Below, in pieces: positions 7,395-15,818 of a DNA stretch of 64,000 nucleotides. Every line of letters begins with the position of its first letter. Within the stretch, counting starts at the first letter, position 1. Both the position numbers and the translations under genes were made by a program. Below the pieces are notes generated by a model, which saw nothing but the letters and a program-made list of their open reading frames with translations, made no database searches and was not told where the DNA came from. The DNA is taken from assembly GCF_023073315.1 (NCBI RefSeq), contig NZ_JADPJH010000033.1:364583-428582 (forward strand), read 5' to 3'. Source of the stretch: Bradyrhizobium sp. 1 (GTDB lineage Bacteria; Pseudomonadota; Alphaproteobacteria; Rhizobiales; Xanthobacteraceae).

Positions 7395-9365
7395 TTAGCG
7401 CCCGATCCCGCGCTTGATGCCGATCGACCAGGATATGCCCTCGCCGCCCACGCTGCCGGTGACCAACTGCCCGCGCGCCCTATCCAGCACCGGCCGCCAA
7501 GGCACCAGTGCGAAGTCATGGGATCGCTCGATCAGCGCATAGCGACCGCTGTTCAGCGTCAGCATGCGCCGGTAGACGCCTGTGAGACTGTCGCCGGCCT
7601 TGACGTCTAGATGCTCAAGTCCGGTTCGCGCCGCAATATCTGCGGCTGCCCGTTTGAGTTCTCGCGCCTCAAGGGTCCGCAACAGATCCCGCGCATAGCG
7701 CATCTGTCCATCCTGTTCACGCGCAAGCCCCTGCTCGACCAGCCATTGCCGTCTCGCCCGCAATGCCGCCTCGACCTCAGCTCCCATTCCGCTCGGCGCC
7801 AGCGCCTCGCGCGTCTTGGCGACAAGTTGACGGTCGAGCCAGGTCGCGCCCACCGCTTGCGGGAGATCCTCAAGCCTCTGCCAAGACAGCACGGCAACCC
7901 GCACGGGTTGGCGAGCGCGCTGACGGCTCTCATACTGAAGCGCCCGATTGAGGTGATCCTCACCCACTGCCCAGGTCCCGTCACCGAGCCGGCTGACCAT
8001 GCCCTCCTGCCGCATCGCTTCCAGACGCCGCACATGGGATGCGACATACTCGCTTGAGGCCTGGGGGTCGAACTGGCGATGAAGGTGGTCGCTGTAACGG
8101 CTGTCATTGGCGGCGGCGATCTCCGCGATGGTTCGATCGATCTGGCGCGGCTCCGCGGCGCGAGAGCTGAGCTCGACAATCGTGTTCCGGACCGGTGGCT
8201 CATCCTGATTGGAGAGGCTGCCGATCTCCGCATAGTGCGTCCGCCCGTCGATGCCATCCACGACGACATAGCGGCGCTCCCTCAGCTCGTCCGCAAATCC
8301 CTCACCGACGACACGCCCGACCAGCCGTTGGCTGCTCTGTCCTGGATCGAAGACCGTGTAGCCGCCAGGGGCCCGCGACAGTCCAGCCGCGGCAAGCTCG
8401 CGATGCATGGTCTTGATGATATCGCCCCGCTCGCCCATGCGCCTGAGCTTTGCCTCGAGGGCGGCATCGATCCGCCACTGGCCGGGGCCGGTTTCTTCCG
8501 CAAGTCCCATCCGCTCGAGCGCTCGTAGCCGCCCCATCCGGGCGGCCTGCCAAGCTCGATCCCTCGCCGGCTTCGCGCGGAGCTCAAGGGCCCCATCCGG
8601 CGCATCGCGCACGAGGGCCCGGTCAAGGCGCGTGAACCGCTCGGCGGTCACCTCCTGCTGGAGCTTGCGCATGGCCTCGATCTCCGTCTCTGGACCGAGC
8701 TCCCGCGTGATCAGATCGGCGGCCCGCGCCCGCAGGCCGTGAGAGATATAATCGCGTGCGATCACGAGGTCCTGCCCTTGGTCATCCCTTCCACGAAGGA
8801 CGATGTGGGTGTGCGGATGGCCGGTGTTGAAATGATCAGCTGCGACCCAGTCGAGCCTGGTGCCGAGGTCAGTCTCCATCTGTCGCATCAGGTCGCGGAC
8901 GAAGGGCTTCAGGTCGGAGAGTTCCGCGCTATCCTCCGGCGCCACAATGAACCGGAACTGGTGGCGATCTCCCTCGCTCCGTTCCGTGAAGGCCTTGCCG
9001 TCGGCCCGATCGCCTGCTGTATCGTAGAGCTCGCCCGGCTCGCCGTCCCGTGTGACGCCGTCGCGCTGCACATAACGCAGATGGGCCCGAACGGCGCCGG
9101 CGTTGCCAGACTTAATGCGCACGATGCGAGCCTTGATCACGACCCGGCGCTGACCCTTAGCTCTCGCCGCCCCGGCCAGCACCGTGCCTTGCGCGTGCCC
9201 CCGACCGATCCGGCCACCGGAGAAGTTTGACGCTCGGCGCGAACTGACGCCGGCCTTGTCTGCCGCCTGGCGCACGCGCCGCAAATAGCTGGTTGCTTTC
9301 CTGGCTTTGCGATTGCCGATCCGGCCGAGCTTGACTTCGAATTCGTCGTCATCGACGCCGTGCAT
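7395..9365 (-). CDS. Relaxase/mobilisation nuclease (VirD2-like, DUF3363)
   Basis: This relaxase nicks the origin of transfer and pilots the strand into the recipient. The 656-residue product has a basic N-terminus, then the catalytic region. A tyrosine at about 98 (RAHLRYVQRDG) is the likely nucleophile, and a histidine triad HFNTGHPHTHIVL at about 178-190 binds metal. The long C-terminal part is of the DUF3363 type seen with rhizobial ICE relaxases. In related elements it lies next to traF, the HTH gene and DUF2285 gene. Here the IS66 insertion at 9575 separates it from them, so its transcription may now depend on a local promoter. Confidence 0.9.
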   Translation of the reverse strand: MHGVDDDEFEVKLGRIGNRKARKATSYLRRVRQAADKAGVSSRRASNFSGGRIGRGHAQGTVLAGAARAKGQRRVVIKARIVRIKSGNAGAVRAHLRYVQRDGVTRDGEPGELYDTAGDRADGKAFTERSEGDRHQFRFIVAPEDSAELSDLKPFVRDLMRQMETDLGTRLDWVAADHFNTGHPHTHIVLRGRDDQGQDLVIARDYISHGLRARAADLITRELGPETEIEAMRKLQQEVTAERFTRLDRALVRDAPDGALELRAKPARDRAWQAARMGRLRALERMGLAEETGPGQWRIDAALEAKLRRMGERGDIIKTMHRELAAAGLSRAPGGYTVFDPGQSSQRLVGRVVGEGFADELRERRYVVVDGIDGRTHYAEIGSLSNQDEPPVRNTIVELSSRAAEPRQIDRTIAEIAAANDSRYSDHLHRQFDPQASSEYVASHVRRLEAMRQEGMVSRLGDGTWAVGEDHLNRALQYESRQRARQPVRVAVLSWQRLEDLPQAVGATWLDRQLVAKTREALAPSGMGAEVEAALRARRQWLVEQGLAREQDGQMRYARDLLRTLEARELKRAAADIAARTGLEHLDVKAGDSLTGVYRRMLTLNSGRYALIERSHDFALVPWRPVLDRARGQLVTGSVGGEGISWSIGIKRGIGR

Positions 9366-9574
9366 GACGCGGCCTTTCCGCTAGCGAAGGCCGCGGATAT
9401 GTGAAGCGGACGACCGTTTGCCAAGACGCAGAGGTAATCAACAAACGATAGCATTGCCTTGGGCCCTAACTGCCGACATCGCAGCTTGCGGTGGCGCTAA
9501 CTCTTGGATGTGCAGACAACGGCTTAGGCGCTCCGTAGCGCCAGTGCTTTTATCTTGCCCTCCCGCTTTCCTTC
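9366..9574. other. Short spacer between relaxase start and IS66 left end
   Basis: About 200 bases of original element DNA upstream of the relaxase, ending in the octamer TTTCCTTC (9567-9574) that is the left target-site duplication of the IS. No gene seen. Confidence 0.5.
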
Positions 9575-9641
9575 GTAAGCGTCCGAATCCTGCACGACTT
9601 TCCGAGAGTGCGTTGCGTTCCATATCGGGTTCCTTGCTGCA

Positions 9642-10529
9642 TTGGAGGATCTCCGGTGGGTACGGAATATTTCAAGAACGAAGCGCGGCGTTCTTTTTGG
9701 TCGGTGCACGTTGAAGTGGCGACGGAGCGGTCTCAGCAAACGCAAATACTGTCGTCAGCATCGTCTCTCTGGCGGCACATTCGATCGCTGGCTGCGGCAT
9801 CTGATTGACGCCGAAGCTCTGAAAACACGTGCGGAATTGCGTCGAGAGGAACGTCGCGAGCGGCTCCGCAAGAAGCGGAGTCCGGTGTCGACTGACCAGC
9901 GCTGCAGAGCCGTGCAAGCGTTCTGGGCGATGCACGTCGAAGCGATGAGATGGTGCGGAATGAACATGCAAGCGTATGCGAGGGCACATGGCATCTCGCA
10001 GCACAGCCTGAGGCGGTGGCGCGATCTGATCGACGCCAATGAAGTGGAAATCGACTGGCGTACTCACCTTCATCCGAGTGCCCGTCCGCTAATAAGCACT
10101 AGTGCTAGCAGCGCTGCTAAGGGGTCCGTCGCCGAACCGCGCTTGACAGATGCGCCAACAGGTGATCCGCCGAGCGATGGATTTGCCAACCGACGTCGCT
10201 TTAGTGACGAGGAAAAGCTGGAGATCGTGCGCGAGTCCGAACACCCCGGCGCCACCGCCGCCGAGGTTTGCCGGCGCCACGGCATCGTCAGCAGCATGCT
10301 GTTCCGGTGGCGGGTACAGTTCGGCTTCGGCAAGCGAGCGCGGGCGAAGTTGGTGGCCGTGCAAGTGACCGGAGCGCACCCGGGAACGCTCGTCCTGAAC
10401 GATCTGTTGCAGCCCCCCGACGGCATGACGGTTGTCCAATTGGACGACGGGCGACGTGTCTTTGCACCGATGGGCAGCGATCCGGATGCAGTCCGTCGAC
10501 ACGTCAACGAGCAGGAGATAGCACGATGA
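9642..10529 (+). CDS. tnpA: IS66 TnpA accessory protein, probably frameshifted near its N-terminus
   Basis: TnpA is one of two accessory proteins needed for IS66 transposition. The C-terminal half has the helix-turn-helix RRRFSDEEKLEIVRESE and VCRRHGIVSSMLFRWRVQF. The long N-terminal half contains a HTH-like repeat (YARAHGISQHSLRRWRDLI). The open frame begins at a TTG at 9642 without a good ribosome-binding site. A GTG at 9656 has GGAGG 7 bases upstream and encodes GTEYFKNEARRSFWSVHVE in another frame, which resembles the family N-terminus. That frame meets the main frame near 9718, so about two bases seem to have been lost there. The stop overlaps tnpB (ATGA). Confidence 0.65.
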   Translation: MEDLRWVRNISRTKRGVLFGRCTLKWRRSGLSKRKYCRQHRLSGGTFDRWLRHLIDAEALKTRAELRREERRERLRKKRSPVSTDQRCRAVQAFWAMHVEAMRWCGMNMQAYARAHGISQHSLRRWRDLIDANEVEIDWRTHLHPSARPLISTSASSAAKGSVAEPRLTDAPTGDPPSDGFANRRRFSDEEKLEIVRESEHPGATAAEVCRRHGIVSSMLFRWRVQFGFGKRARAKLVAVQVTGAHPGTLVLNDLLQPPDGMTVVQLDDGRRVFAPMGSDPDAVRRHVNEQEIAR

Positions 10530-10879
10530 TGATTGTGCCGGCCGGGGTGAAGGTGCATCTGGCCTTGGGATATACCGACATGCGCAAGGGCCTCGACGGG
10601 CTCGCTACGCTGGTTCAGGAACACCTCAAGAAGGATCCGTTCTCCGGCCATCTGTTTGCCTTCCGCGGCAGGAATGCGAGCAGATTGAAGATCCTGTTCT
10701 GGGACGGCAACGGACTCTGCCTGTTCACCAAGCGCATCGATCAAGGTGGCTTCATCTGGCCTAGAATGAGCGATCCAGGTGGCACCGTGACGCTGTCTCC
10801 AGCGCAACTTGCGATGCTGATCGAAGGCATCGATTGGCGCACACCCGAGCGTCGATGGCGCCCCGCCGTCGCGGGTTGA
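10526..10879 (+). CDS. tnpB: IS66 TnpB (Orf2) accessory protein
   Basis: The 117-residue product begins MMIVPAGVKVHLALGYTDMR and contains the family pattern KGLDGLATLVQEHLKKDPFSG and LKILFWDGNGLCLFTKR. TnpB is required for IS66 transposition, but its biochemical role is not settled. The ATG overlaps the tnpA stop by four bases, so translation is coupled. Length and sequence are normal, and no lesion is visible. Confidence 0.93.
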   Translation: MMIVPAGVKVHLALGYTDMRKGLDGLATLVQEHLKKDPFSGHLFAFRGRNASRLKILFWDGNGLCLFTKRIDQGGFIWPRMSDPGGTVTLSPAQLAMLIEGIDWRTPERRWRPAVAG

Positions 10880-10948
10880 ATCGCAGAAACCCGCATAGAA
10901 TAAAGCGGACTTACTTCTTCGAATCAGCGTATTCGAGTAGAATCGGAC

Positions 10949-12478
10949 ATGCAGCTTGATCTCAGCAATCTGCCGTCTGATACGACACTTCTGCATCGCT
11001 TGGTGCGCGACATCGCCGCGACAATTGAGCATCGGGACAGCGAGATCGAGCGTCTTCAGGCGATCATCAAGCAGCTTCAGCGCGCGCAGTTCGGGCGTCG
11101 CTCCGAACGCCTTGATCCCGACCAGCTCGCGCTCACTCTGGAAGATATCGACAGCGATATCGGCCGCATTAAGGAAAGCCGGCCGGCCATTGTAACGGAG
11201 CCGCCCGAGGCACCATCGCGGCGCAGGGCGCTTCCCGACCACCTGCCGCGCGAGGACATTCTGCTTGACGTCGATGGTGAGGCTTGCAGCTGCTGCGGTG
11301 GCGCGCTGCATGCTATCGGCGAGAGCGTCAGCGAGATGCTGGACTGGGTGCCGGCGCAGCTTCGCGTGATACGCATCACGCGCCCTAAATACGGCTGCCG
11401 GGCCTGCGGTAAGGTTGCCCAGGTACCTGCGCCAGATCGGCCGATCGCCGGTGGATTGGCAACTCCGAACCTGCTCGCCCACGTGCTGGTCGGCAAGTAT
11501 TGCGATCACACGCCGCTTTATCGGCAGTCGCAAATCTTCGCCCGGCATGGCGTCGATCTCGGCCGTTCGACGCTGGCTGGATGGGTCGGCGGCGCATGCT
11601 GGTGGCTCGAGGCGCTGCACGAGCGATTGTGCAAGAACGTGTTTGCCTCCAACCATCTGTTCGCCGACGACACGCCGATCCCGGTACTCGATCCGGGAAG
11701 AGGACGCACCAAGACCGGACGCCTGTGGGTCTACGCCCGCGAGCAGCGGCCCTGGAGCGGACCTGAACCGCCAGCGGCGGTCTATTTGTTCGCACCCGAC
11801 CGAAAGGCCGAACGTCCGGTATCTCACCTGGCGGGCTTCAAAGGTGTCCTGCATGTCGACGGCTATGCGGGCTTCGAGCAATTGACCAGCAACGGCGACG
11901 TCATGCTCGCGGCATGTTGGGCCCATACAAGACGCAAGTTCTACGAGGTTGCCGAGGCCACCGGTTCGCCCATAGCGACGGAAGCGTTGCGCCGGATCGC
12001 CGAACTCTATGCCATTGAAGCCCGCGTCCGTGGGCAGCCGTCTGCGCATCGGCTCGCCGAGCGGCGCTCCTTCTCCAAGCCGGTCGCGCAGGCCCTCCAT
12101 ACCTGCCTCGAGGCGCAGCTTACTCGCGTGCCAGGCAGCAGCACACTTGCCGAAGCGATCCGTTACGCGCTCTCGCGTTGGGAAGGTCTGACGCGCTTCT
12201 TGCACGATGGCCGCGTTGAACTGGACACCAATCCTGTCGAGCGTGCGATCCGCCCGGTGGCGCTCGGACGGAAGAACCATCTCTTCGCAGGCAGCGACGG
12301 TGGAGGCGAACGCTGGGCAGTCGCCTGCTCGTTGATTGAAACCTGCAAGCTCAACGGCGTCGAACCCTATGCTTACCTGCGCGACGTGCTTACGCGCATG
12401 GTCGACGGACATCCGATTAACCGCCTCGACGAACTGCTGCCGTGGACTTGGAAACAAGAGATTCATGTCAAGACCTGA
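10949..12478 (+). CDS. tnpC: IS66 transposase TnpC
   Basis: This is the DDE-type transposase that cuts and joins the element ends. The 509-residue product has an N-terminal coiled-coil/leucine-zipper region (about residues 15-60) and a zinc-finger-like part (CSCCGGALH, YGCRACGKVAQ). The catalytic IS66 domain includes FADDTPIPVLDPG, HVDGYAGFEQL and the C-terminal NPVERAIRPVALGRKNHLFAGS. It ends just before the right terminal repeat. The length is normal and the frame is intact, so the enzyme itself is probably functional even if TnpA is not. Confidence 0.94.
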   Translation: MQLDLSNLPSDTTLLHRLVRDIAATIEHRDSEIERLQAIIKQLQRAQFGRRSERLDPDQLALTLEDIDSDIGRIKESRPAIVTEPPEAPSRRRALPDHLPREDILLDVDGEACSCCGGALHAIGESVSEMLDWVPAQLRVIRITRPKYGCRACGKVAQVPAPDRPIAGGLATPNLLAHVLVGKYCDHTPLYRQSQIFARHGVDLGRSTLAGWVGGACWWLEALHERLCKNVFASNHLFADDTPIPVLDPGRGRTKTGRLWVYAREQRPWSGPEPPAAVYLFAPDRKAERPVSHLAGFKGVLHVDGYAGFEQLTSNGDVMLAACWAHTRRKFYEVAEATGSPIATEALRRIAELYAIEARVRGQPSAHRLAERRSFSKPVAQALHTCLEAQLTRVPGSSTLAEAIRYALSRWEGLTRFLHDGRVELDTNPVERAIRPVALGRKNHLFAGSDGGGERWAVACSLIETCKLNGVEPYAYLRDVLTRMVDGHPINRLDELLPWTWKQEIHVKT

Positions 12479-12512
12479 CTGTCGTGCAAGCTCCGGACGC
12501 ATACTTTCCTTC

Positions 12513-13007
12513 CGTCGTGGTGTCCCGGTCGCTGGTTCCCAGGGCCCAACTTCCAAGCCAACACACTCTCGGTACTCGCGGCGATTTGCGACAAATGCAG
12601 TTCGGGTCATTGCGGTAGATCCTCCAATAGCGCCTACCACGCCGGCTGGTGGCCGATTCATTGCGAAAGAGCCGCCGCGACTTGGCAGTTGACTTGCGAA
12701 GCCCCCACTGCTCGCGAGCGTTTGCGATAGCGATCGTTACCCGAAGGGCCGAGACACCCGTAGGGTGGCTCGGTGAGGAGCGAAGCGACGAGTAGAGCGC
12801 GGGCCGAAGGCATCGCCCATATGCCATCAGCACGTTGTTATCGCACTTCTGCGCGAACTCTTGCCCGCGTGAGCGAGGGTCCTATAGTAGCAAACCCGAA
12901 AGTCTTAGCGTCACGATCGGGTTGCAGCGTTTCGAATGCAAACCGCATGTATGTCCGTCACGTGCGCCAGCGAACCTGGAAACTGACGGCTGATATCACG
13001 AGCTGAC
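12513..13007. other. Non-coding segment between two IS66-like right ends
   Basis: No convincing gene. The segment has a hairpin with arms CCGAGACACCC and GGGTGGCTCGG around GTA (12749-12773), followed by GAGGAGCGAAGCGACGAG, a pattern like repeated extragenic palindromes of high-GC alphaproteobacteria. It is bounded on the right by a second IS66-like terminus. Confidence 0.5.
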
Positions 13008-13039
13008 CGGTGTGCAGCCGGCGGACGCTTACTTTCCTT
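13008..13039 (+). repeat. Second IS66-like right terminus followed by the same octamer
   Basis: The sequence reads GTGCAGCCGG then CGGACGCTTAC and is followed directly by TTTCCTTC. It resembles the right end of the complete IS66 at 12481-12512 and matches the inner part of the left end even better at its tip (CGCTTAC against the left GTAAGCG). It is therefore an orphan IS66-type end beside an identical target octamer. It may be a relic of an older insertion or mark DNA once carried between two right ends. Confidence 0.6.
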
Positions 13040-13119
13040 CCGGCCGTTGATCTCGATGGATGAGCTTGCTTCGTGCGCGGCGCTACTCTCCGCTGACAGA
13101 TCTGGCGGGCGCGCGTAAA

Positions 13120-13152
13120 GCTCGTGCGCGCCCCTTTCGGACGCGCACGAGC
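13120..13152 (-). terminator. Hairpin downstream of traF
   Basis: Perfect 11-base arms GCTCGTGCGCG and CGCGCACGAGC enclose an 11-base loop, 16 bases after the traF stop. On the minus strand the hairpin is followed by TTTACG. This is a probable transcription terminator, possibly bidirectional; the U-tract is short. Confidence 0.55.
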
Positions 13153-13167
13153 CTGTGGTTCTTGATG

Positions 13168-13707
13168 TCAAAGATCCGGATTCCACGTCCAGATCGGCCG
13201 CGCAACACCCAGGATATCGCACCGGAGCACCGGACCGAAATATCGCGAGTCGAACGAATGCGGGTGCGGCTGCAGCAGGAAATATTCTCCCTCCACCAGC
13301 CTCATGCAGCCCTCCCAGGCCGGCAGAGGTCGCCCTTCCCGGTCCTTCTCGAGCACCTCGGCGGTGACCTTGCCATTGATGGAGATCGTGCCGATCGGCG
13401 CCTTGGCCCGGCAGATCTCGTCTCCGCCGATTGCCTCCACCCGCTTCAAAAGAGGCACAGGGACGGGCAAGATCTCGTGCGCGATGATGAGGAGTTCGAT
13501 CCCAGGGGGCGGCTTGAAGACCGCGAGCTCACCGCGCGCCGGCAGTCGCTGCTCCAGATAGTAGAATCCGAGCGGCGCGCTGCCGGTGGCATTGTAGATC
13601 AGCAGCGGCACCGCGGGCGCTGACGACATCAGAAGGGTGATGACGCCGGCGCACATGGCCGACAGAGTCGTGGCCTGTCGCCACAGTCTTTTGCGATCAA
13701 TCGGCAT
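13168..13707 (-). CDS. traF: TraF-like S26 signal peptidase
   Basis: TraF is a membrane-anchored serine-lysine protease of the S26 family needed for conjugal pilin processing. The 179-residue product has an N-terminal hydrophobic anchor (about residues 12-37). The nucleophile serine region is NATGSAPLGFYYLE and the lysine region LLKRVEAIGGD, followed by the typical box with FDSRYFGPV. The ATG at 13707 (MPIDRKRLWRQ) is preferred to an upstream in-frame start because the extra residues are not family-like. It overlaps the upstream HTH gene by 11 bases. Substrate is probably the TrbC pilin. Confidence 0.88.
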   Translation of the reverse strand: MPIDRKRLWRQATTLSAMCAGVITLLMSSAPAVPLLIYNATGSAPLGFYYLEQRLPARGELAVFKPPPGIELLIIAHEILPVPVPLLKRVEAIGGDEICRAKAPIGTISINGKVTAEVLEKDREGRPLPAWEGCMRLVEGEYFLLQPHPHSFDSRYFGPVLRCDILGVARPIWTWNPDL

Positions 13708-13918
13708 CGGAGGTCGACCTCCTCTTGCTCGCATGAGACCATTCCACGAGGTCTTCGATGTGATAGCGGACGTAGCGTCCGTGCTTGCGGTAGGCGGGTC
13801 CCCGCCCCTGCACCCGCATCTTCTCCAGCGTATTCTTGGTGAGCCGCAGCCAGGTGGCCGCCTCCACCGTGTTGAGGAACGGCTTGTCCGGTTCCTTCTC
13901 GTCAGTTTTCGTCGTCAT
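13697..13918 (-). CDS. Small helix-turn-helix protein (AlpA/excisionase-like)
   Basis: The 73-residue product (MTTKTDEKEPDKPF...) has a MerR/AlpA-like helix-turn-helix of the HTH_17 type: FLNTVEAATWLRLTKNTLEK and then GPAYRKHGRYVRYHIEDLVEW. Such proteins act as small DNA-binding regulators or excisionase-like factors. In related ICEs this gene sits exactly here, between the DUF2285 gene and traF. An upstream in-frame start would add nine residues; the ATG at 13918 looks more natural. The stop overlaps the traF start. Confidence 0.82.
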   Translation of the reverse strand: MTTKTDEKEPDKPFLNTVEAATWLRLTKNTLEKMRVQGRGPAYRKHGRYVRYHIEDLVEWSHASKRRSTSDAD

Positions 13919-14069
13919 CCAACTTTTCCTTCCCGCACTCAGCACAACCAGAGAATGCGAGAAGAAGCGTCGTCAGATCGGAGGCGTTTTGTGGAGTGGC
14001 GAAGATGGAAGCTTCTGTTTCGCCATACAGCGGGAGCAAAAATCGTCAAAAAGAGAACGGAAAATTCGA

Positions 14070-14900
14070 TCAGCCAAGAAGATCGCGATAGCTGCCCTTC
14101 ATCAATTCGGTGCCCTTGGCAACGAGGCGTCGGGTGCGATCGCGCAAGAATTGACTATGTCCGTGCCATTCCTCAGTAACTTTTTTCTCTCCGAAGATCG
14201 CAATTGCAATCTGTCGGTACGTCTTGCCGTTCAGGCTCTCATCGAGCGCGATGAGGGCGTGATGAAGTCGTTCGTCGCTCGCAAAAGGCTTTTGAATCGC
14301 TCTAAAATCGGCCTCGGTGAAGCGTTGCAGACGCTTCAGGAGCTCGGTCTGAGCTGAGAGATCGCCGAGGTCATGCAGTTCAATGACCGGGACAAACGGC
14401 GCTGTCAGGTTAGAAAGACCACTGATTTCGAGAGGAACGCAAATGCCACTGCGCTTCATCATGACCAGCGGAACGCCGTCGGCATTGATGACCGCCTGCC
14501 GATGGGCCTTGAAGTCAGCGAGCCGACGCACTCTCGCCTCGTCGCCTTCGGTCGGCCTCTTCGCATTCAATCGTACCACCTGCTTCAAGGCCTTGGCATG
14601 CCAGAAAACATTTGCCTCGTGAGCGCAGAGTTTTGGATCGGCAAACGCCTGTAGTCCCCACTTCTCGGCGCGCAGGAACCGTCGTCTGAGCCGCAATAGC
14701 TTGGTCCCGTCGCGCAACGTGATGCAGGGTACTTGCTGAGGTACGGAGCTTCGCCAGTCAGCGATGTAGTCCGCATTCCGTCGCAAGAACTCCCACGCCC
14801 AATCGCAGCCACCATAATCGGCGCGACCGCAGGAATCGGCCCGATCGTCCGCGCGACCAGGCGTCGAATTCACTGAAGTATTCAAATTGCGCCCCAGCAA
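14070..14900 (-). CDS. DUF2285-domain protein of rhizobial ICEs
   Basis: The 276-residue product matches the DUF6499/DUF2285 protein that accompanies traF and the relaxase in these elements. The N-terminal part has WAWEFLRRNADYIADW. The C-terminal DUF2285 part has RFTEADFRAIQKPF, HALIALDESLNGKTYRQIA and the end LRDRTRRLVAKGTELMKGSYRDLL. The C-terminal region looks helix-turn-helix-like, and a regulatory or replication-related role has been assumed for the family; no activity can be read from sequence. The only long frame starts with a TTG at 14900, so the true start is uncertain. Confidence 0.75.
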   Translation of the reverse strand: MLGRNLNTSVNSTPGRADDRADSCGRADYGGCDWAWEFLRRNADYIADWRSSVPQQVPCITLRDGTKLLRLRRRFLRAEKWGLQAFADPKLCAHEANVFWHAKALKQVVRLNAKRPTEGDEARVRRLADFKAHRQAVINADGVPLVMMKRSGICVPLEISGLSNLTAPFVPVIELHDLGDLSAQTELLKRLQRFTEADFRAIQKPFASDERLHHALIALDESLNGKTYRQIAIAIFGEKKVTEEWHGHSQFLRDRTRRLVAKGTELMKGSYRDLLG

Positions 14901-15387
14901 AGTGCCTTTCCCGGATCGTTCCGGCCAAATGAGGCAAGAGCGCGGCCCGACGACGAACCGCTTTCACGGGGCAGCCTGACGCCAGTCCACCGGCCTTCCG
15001 GATCGGGGCAAAGACGATTGGCGTATGGCTGGCCGGGCGACCGAGAAGCGACAGGGTCACAAACCCTTGCGGCTATCCTCGCCTCGGCGGATCCGGCCCG
15101 AGCCGATCTCACCGGCGCAACAGACGACGGTTCTTCGCGTGCTTGCCCGGTCACGAACTCCAACGAAAGTCATGCGGACATCAGATGGCTAATCGTGAGG
15201 ATCATGCGCTCGCCATGCACAAGCTCGGCTTCCAGACAACGGGAGAAGCGACTCGAAAACCTGAACCAGCGTGAACCTCACGTCTCAATGTCAATCCGAT
15301 GAATTCGATGTTACAGTGTCGGCCGTGCATGCCGATTCCAAGGTTTGCACATTGATTGATTTGCTTCACTGGATTGACGGAGGGCTC
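14901..15387. other. Intergenic region upstream of the DUF2285 gene
   Basis: About 490 bases without a convincing gene. Short frames on both strands have arginine- and serine-rich products typical of antisense or non-coding GC-rich DNA. It should hold the promoter of the DUF2285-HTH-traF unit and that of the small lysine-rich gene, in a relatively AT-rich stretch around 15290-15375. Confidence 0.4.
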
Positions 15388-15453
15388 ATGGCCAAGAAAG
15401 CGAAGAAGGCGAAGAAGACCACCGCGAAAAAAGCCACGAAGAAAAAGAAGTAG
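15388..15453 (+). CDS. Very small lysine/alanine/threonine-rich basic peptide (21 aa)
   Basis: An ATG at 15388 with GGAGG 6 bases upstream opens a 21-residue frame made almost only of Lys, Ala and Thr (MAKKAKKAKK, then TTAKKATKKKK) and a TAG stop. The composition matches the histone H1-like C-terminal tails found as small basic proteins in Bradyrhizobium and relatives. It is likely to bind nucleic acid non-specifically. An AT-rich promoter-like region precedes it and a terminator-like hairpin follows about 110 bases downstream. The good ribosome-binding site argues that it is translated; function is unknown. Confidence 0.5.
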   Translation: MAKKAKKAKKTTAKKATKKKK

Positions 15454-15563
15454 GGCTTTTTCCTGACCTGCCTCGCCTCCAACCAGGGGGTCCACTGCGA
15501 TTTTCAAGCTCACGCGAAATCGCATCCAGTCGCTCTGGTGGAGGCGTTCAACGCCACTGATTG

Positions 15564-15607
15564 AGCCGGACTGCGGGCGCGGTTTTGCGCTATGCGGTCC
15601 GGCTTTT
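15564..15607 (+). terminator. Terminator-like hairpin after the lysine-rich gene
   Basis: Arms AGCCGGAC (15564-15571) and GTCCGGCT (15597-15604) enclose a loop that contains a smaller GC stem, followed by TTT. This is a plausible rho-independent terminator for plus-strand transcripts coming from the small basic gene. Confidence 0.5.
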
Positions 15608-15665
15608 CATTTGGGGATGGTCGGTGCTGGACGCCCAATCCTGCGTATGGATTGGGCCCTTCGCC

Positions 15666-15818
15666 TCAGTTGAACCCGCCGATCACGGTGGGCATTACCT
15701 TCGACAACAGCACCGCCGTCGAGGTCAGCGCCGACAGGCAAACAGCCGCTCGGGCGAGACAAATACGCCTCAGCGCGACCGCCTGCGGTTCGGGAAACGC
15801 TCTGAACGGGTCCGCCAT
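15666..15818 (-). CDS. Small hypothetical membrane peptide (50 aa)
   Basis: An ATG at 15818 preceded by GGAG at a spacing of 6 opens MADPFRAFPEPQAVALRRIC. A hydrophobic stretch (about residues 21-45, ALTSTAVLLSKVMPTVIGG) follows and a stop. The product would be a small single-span membrane peptide. I do not recognise it. The ribosome-binding site and hydrophobic pattern are the only support. Confidence 0.3.
   Translation of the reverse strand: MADPFRAFPEPQAVALRRICLARAAVCLSALTSTAVLLSKVMPTVIGGFN

Larger units (their letters stand above)
9575..12504 (+). mobile_element. Complete IS66-family insertion sequence (about 2.93 kb)
   Basis: The element is bounded by imperfect terminal inverted repeats. 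The left end starts GTAAGCGTCCG at 9575, and the right end finishes CGGACGCATAC at 12504; over 24 bases the two ends match at 20 positions. An 8-base direct repeat TTTCCTTC flanks it exactly (9567-9574 and 12505-12512), which is the usual IS66 target duplication. It carries tnpA, tnpB and tnpC in the family order. The intact target duplication shows this copy arrived by transposition. It lies between traF and the relaxase gene. Confidence 0.95.

Noticed and set aside
10070..12661. 863-codon open frame on the minus strand across the IS66
   Set aside because: It runs antisense through tnpA, tnpB and tnpC, which have clear family motifs; its product has no recognisable pattern and reflects GC-rich codon use.
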